Part shown: positions 8,401 to 10,702 of the stretch, piece by piece
Position numbering within the stretch: position 1 is the first letter of the stretch
Layout of the letters: every line of letters begins with the position of its first letter
Origin: Larix sibirica
Lineage: Eukaryota > Streptophyta > Pinopsida > Pinales > Pinaceae
DNA: 10,702 nt
NCBI GenBank assembly: GCA_004151065.3
Contig: NWUY0304499292.1
Span: 1-10,702 of the forward strand
Reading direction: 5' to 3'
The notes under the pieces: generated by a model
Database searches by the model: none
What the model saw: the letters and a program-made list of their open reading frames with translations, nothing else
What the model was told of the DNA's origin: nothing
Position numbers and translations under genes: made by a program

Positions 8401-8837
8401 ACAACACGTTTATTTGAATCAATCAAAGTTTTGACTTGGTAAGGATTCATTCTCACTGTGAATAGGAGATGCCTTGTTGTTGTTGTGCTCTCTACTGATA
8501 AATTGTTGAGAAATTTGATTACATGGGAGATTTGTTGTTAAGCGTGTCATATCCCCTTGCTCAGGTTATCTAGTATGAAGAACGTATCACCAATTACCCC
8601 TAAATCTGAGTAGATTCTAGAAGGCATTTGCACTTACTTTCAATGCTAACATATTTTCTTCTAATTATATAAAAATTGTGTTGCAACTTGCAGGTGGTGT
8701 TATATCACTTAATTGACAATTTGCCTACCTGGATAGTTTGAATCAGAACCAATTTCATTGAGCATTTTTCAGTTTGAACTTGGGGAAACAACTAGTCTTG
8801 TCATTTCCTGACTATTTGAATGGATAATTTCTTTCAG
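8401..8837 (+). other. 3' end of the photolyase upstream intron, with branch site and acceptor
   Basis: No photolyase N-terminal sequence is readable in any frame here, and the block ends with a convincing 3' splice site: TTTCTTTCAG at 8828-8837, with CTGAC at 8808-8812 placing a candidate branch A 26 bases upstream of the AG. The ATG at 8820 that appears to open the exon frame lies inside this acceptor region and is not taken as a start. Another TTGCAG-like acceptor near 8693 is followed by no photolyase sequence. Confidence 0.75.
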
Positions 8838-9181
8838 GGCAAAGCAGAGGAGAACATTCCCGATTTTTTGGTAAGATGTCGTGCTTCTCTTCTGGTGATG
8901 GACTTCTCTCCTTTACGAATTGGTCGATTATGGAGGGAAAACATTTGCAAACGAGTAGCTGAGGTTACTGCTGTTCATGAGGTGGATGCTCATAACATTG
9001 TGCCAGTATGGAAAGCATCTGCTAAACTGGAGTACAGTGCACGTACTATAAGAACTAAGATTCAAAAGCAGCTTGATGAGTACCTTGTACAGTTTCATGA
9101 TGTCAAAACACCTTATCAGAATTGGCTTGCTGATGCACCAGTAGATATAGACTGGGATGCTCTCCTTGGTACTGTTCTCAG
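8838..9181 (+). CDS. PHR1: Class II CPD photolyase, internal exon (end of antenna-domain half)
   Basis: This exon encodes 114 full codons plus two bases, with no stop, from a class II cyclobutane pyrimidine dimer photolyase (PHR1/UVR2 of plants), a flavoprotein that uses light to split UV-induced dimers. It begins GKAEENIPDFL just after the CAG acceptor. It carries the conserved VMDFSPLR, EVDAHNIVPVWKAS and KLEYSARTIRTKI blocks typical of the class II N-terminal alpha/beta domain, and ends VDIDWDALLGTVL. From memory of the family this is roughly residues 125-240 of about 500. The donor is CAG|GTATCT, leaving phase 2. The next exon supplies the G that completes an Arg codon and restores the conserved R-x-G-A-E-V-P-E run, which confirms the joint. 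Conservation and lack of damage, unlike the LINEs, suggest an active gene. Earlier exons lie outside the window. Confidence 0.93.
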
Positions 9182-9342
9182 GTATCTTTAATATTTTTGA
9201 TCACGATGTCTTATAAGGACAATTCCGCAGATCATAGTTTTGTTTCTGTTGTGGACTTCAGTTTGCTTACCATTAGGGATCATTTAAGTTTTAGGATAGT
9301 TTAAGGAATTTTGAGTTTATCACAAAGAGTCTGGTCCATTAG
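9182..9342 (+). other. Photolyase intron, 161 bases
   Basis: This short GT-AG intron separates the two photolyase exons. It starts GTATCTTTAA and ends TGGTCCATTAG. Splicing joins AG with G to make an Arg codon and produces a continuous match to the family. Stops occur in the upstream exon frame within the intron (TAA at 9189). The acceptor has a weak pyrimidine tract, but TTGC-TTAC near 9263 and other T-rich segments precede it. Confidence 0.9.
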
Positions 9343-9583
9343 GAAGGGTGCAGAAGTTCCAGAAATACATTGGTGTGAACCTGGAGAGGATGCAGCCAAG
9401 GAAGTATTGCTTGGGACAAAGAATGGCTTTTTGACAGCCAGACTGAAAAATTATGCTGATGATAGGAATGATCCTTCAAAGCTTATGGGTTTATCTGGAC
9501 TTTCTCCTTACTTGCATTATGGCCAGATTTCTGCACAACGATGTGCTCTGGAGGCCCTCGCCTTTCGGAAAACTCATCCAAAG
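9343..9583 (+). CDS. PHR1: Class II CPD photolyase, internal exon (start of FAD-binding half)
   Basis: This exon encodes 80 codons after completing the split Arg codon. It reads [20 protein letters not shown], then [40 protein letters not shown] and [36 protein letters not shown] is the class II version of the LSPYLHFG motif in the FAD-binding helical domain, and RLKNY with DRNDP is also typical. The exon ends in phase 0 at AAG|GTATAA. The family continues with a block resembling VDTFLEELIVRREL, which cannot be found in the remaining 1.1 kb, so the next exon is right of the window. Together the two exons give 195 uninterrupted codons, about 40 percent of the protein. A reading starting at 9311 is intron sequence in frame by chance. 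Confidence 0.94.
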
Positions 9584-10137
9584 GTATAATCCATTCCTCT
9601 GGATTTATGCATACTTTTTTTGCTTGATAGGCTTTCAAGATGGACATATTAGTCAGTATTTGCAGCTAAGCAATAACAGTTAGCTGTATATAAATGCAAC
9701 ATCTAATTCAAAATGCTAATCTTTTTATCTGTTGCATGTAATGCATTTAGCTGTAGCCTGATAGAAAGTTTAAGGTACATTTGGAAATTTCATCATAAAA
9801 ATCTAAACTCCTTACATAAAGGAGACAGCTGTTTCTTTTCTTTGAATGATTTAAGGTTATTGATAATTAATGAAAGTAGTTGGAGGAGCTATTTAATTTG
9901 TATACGTCATGGGTTTCATATACATCATCTTAACATATTGATCTTGACAATGCACTCTTGAAAGTCTTGAGCTGATCAATAATATCGACATTGTAATAAC
10001 ACACTTTTTAAGCCAGTAAGAGTAACACCAAGGTTAAACTAAAGACAAGTAACAGTTAGTATATGAGTCACTATTAAAGCATGTATATAATATCTCATGC
10101 TAACATGTTGTCTTGCCAGAAAACATGCTAAGCAAAG

Positions 10138-10413
10138 ATGAAGGTTAGAGATGTCACAACACTAGAGGGTGATGCTCTGTCTCTGGCTAGGCATATTAAG
10201 GACCATGAACCATCTGATGCTGTTGGAAGGACCTCTGACCAATGACCTATAGTGCAACCACAGATCTCATTTAAGGACTGTTGTGCCACTCTTTGTGGGG
10301 CACCCATTTTTCCAGACAATTTTTTGCTTTTCAAGCATGATGCTAGCCAGAATTCTGGAGGCCTCTCTTTGCTGCTCTTAGGCCTCTCCTTTCAGAGAAC
10401 AGATGATGTGTGA
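10138..10413 (+). pseudogene. Unassigned, once-interrupted coding-like stretch
   Basis: From ATG 10138 the plus strand reads MKVRDVTTLEGDALSLARHI and KDHEPSDAVGRTSDQ to a TGA at 10243-10245, then continues in the same frame for another 55 codons (PIVQPQISFKDC, later GAPIFPDNFLLFKHDASQN and GGLSLLLLGLSFQRTDDV) to TGA TGA at 10411. The residue mix looks more protein-like than the surrounding intron and base composition is less AT-rich. I do not recognise the family. It could be a fragment of a transposon protein or a captured gene piece, or chance. The overlapping minus-strand open stretch at 10334-10128 is an alternative reading with no recognised similarity either. Confidence 0.25.
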
Positions 10414-10573
10414 TGATCAGAATACGCCAATGTTTGATGAGTATAGCTAGAAGTATCACACTTTCAAGTTGATGAGGGTAGTAAATCCTTGTTTTCTTTA
10501 TGTAACATTGAACCTGGATAATTTTAGGTGTCTTGCAAGGACTTGTACCCTCTTCTCTGGGTCCATAATTTGG

Positions 10574-10589
10574 CCATCCATCCATCCAT
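10574..10589. repeat. (CCAT)4 tetranucleotide repeat
   Basis: Four perfect CCAT units lie in the intron after the photolyase FAD exon. It is a short simple repeat with no function implied. Confidence 0.9.
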
Positions 10590-10702
10590 TTCACTCTGTC
10601 AAATCTGGTTTGCATCCTTGGTCTTGAAGAATTTTTCTGCCTTCAACTGTCTGCTGGTTAATGTCAAGATTAGGTGGTTTTCACCTACAGCCGGTTTTGC
10701 AT

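Larger units (their letters stand above)
9584..10702 (+). other. Photolyase downstream intron, 5' part (over 1.1 kb)
   Basis: This begins with the donor GTATAATCC directly after the FAD-motif exon. No later photolyase block (the VDTFLEEL, DNFCYYQP-type or NASQLEMV-type regions) is readable in any plus frame to the end of the window, so the acceptor must be further right. The first half (to about 10120) is AT-rich with no features. The second half is less AT-rich and contains an unassigned open stretch (10138-10413), listed separately, and a CCAT repeat. Confidence 0.7.

Noticed and set aside
8200-8422. Minus-strand small membrane-like proteins (hydrophobic, Cys- and Val-rich)
   Set aside because: They are translations of the degenerate 60-bp array. 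The repeated V-V-G-C pattern reflects DNA repeats rather than a selected protein.
8690-8760. Possible upstream photolyase exon after the TTGCAG at about 8697
   Set aside because: The reading VVLYHLIDNLPTWIV ends in a stop and has no convincing match to the N-terminal photolyase domain, nor a good donor before the next exon.
8820-8837. ATG at 8820 as the photolyase start (reading MDNFFQ)
   Set aside because: These bases form the pyrimidine-rich 3' splice site (TTTCTTTCAG, with a CTGAC branch candidate at 8808-8812). The family needs about 120 more N-terminal residues, so the F-F-Q reading is probably coincidental.
9311-9342. TTG-initiated open reading into the FAD-motif exon
   Set aside because: It is the end of a GT-AG intron that happens to be open in the exon frame. 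Splicing at 9342/9343 restores the conserved R-x-G-A-E-V-P-E sequence.

Overview
The window looks like nuclear DNA from a seed plant. The evidence is spliced exons of a plant-type class II CPD photolyase, remnants of plant L1-clade LINE retrotransposons (DUF4283-type ORF1, APE-type endonuclease, reverse transcriptase), AT-rich non-coding DNA and simple-sequence repeats. A very long, transposon-filled intron would fit a gymnosperm best, but that is inference. There are no bacterial features, tRNAs, rRNAs or CRISPR arrays.

Layout. Positions 1 to about 6276 are almost entirely two decayed LINEs, both on the minus strand and head to tail. LINE A (about 3575 down to the left edge) keeps a short 5' leader, an ORF1 relic (3466-2410) and an ORF2 relic that starts at 2380 and leaves the window inside or just after the reverse transcriptase. 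LINE B (about 6276 down to 3576) is a different subfamily. It keeps a leader and an ORF1 relic ending in a broken zinc knuckle. It then jumps by internal deletion straight into the middle of the reverse transcriptase, and continues to the C-terminal zf-RVT region, where LINE A begins. Positions 6277-8837 are AT-rich and non-coding, with a 28-bp tandem duplication, two abutting palindromes, a (TC)n(CA)n microsatellite and a degenerate array with a period of about 60 bp.

The one apparently functional gene is on the plus strand. Two exons (8838-9181 and 9343-9583) encode 195 uninterrupted codons from the middle of a class II CPD photolyase (PHR1/UVR2), with good splice sites at every boundary. 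The first exons (N-terminal antenna domain) and last exons (most of the FAD-binding domain) are not in the window. If the gene is intact, the LINE pair lies antisense within its upstream intron, which would be longer than 8.8 kb, and the downstream intron is longer than 1.1 kb.

I found no clear new biological system. The points most worth checking are the LINE junction, where the element that seems to be the insert looks more decayed than its apparent host; the internal deletion in LINE B; the 60-bp array close to the photolyase exon; and an unassigned, once-interrupted reading stretch at 10138-10413 in the downstream intron.
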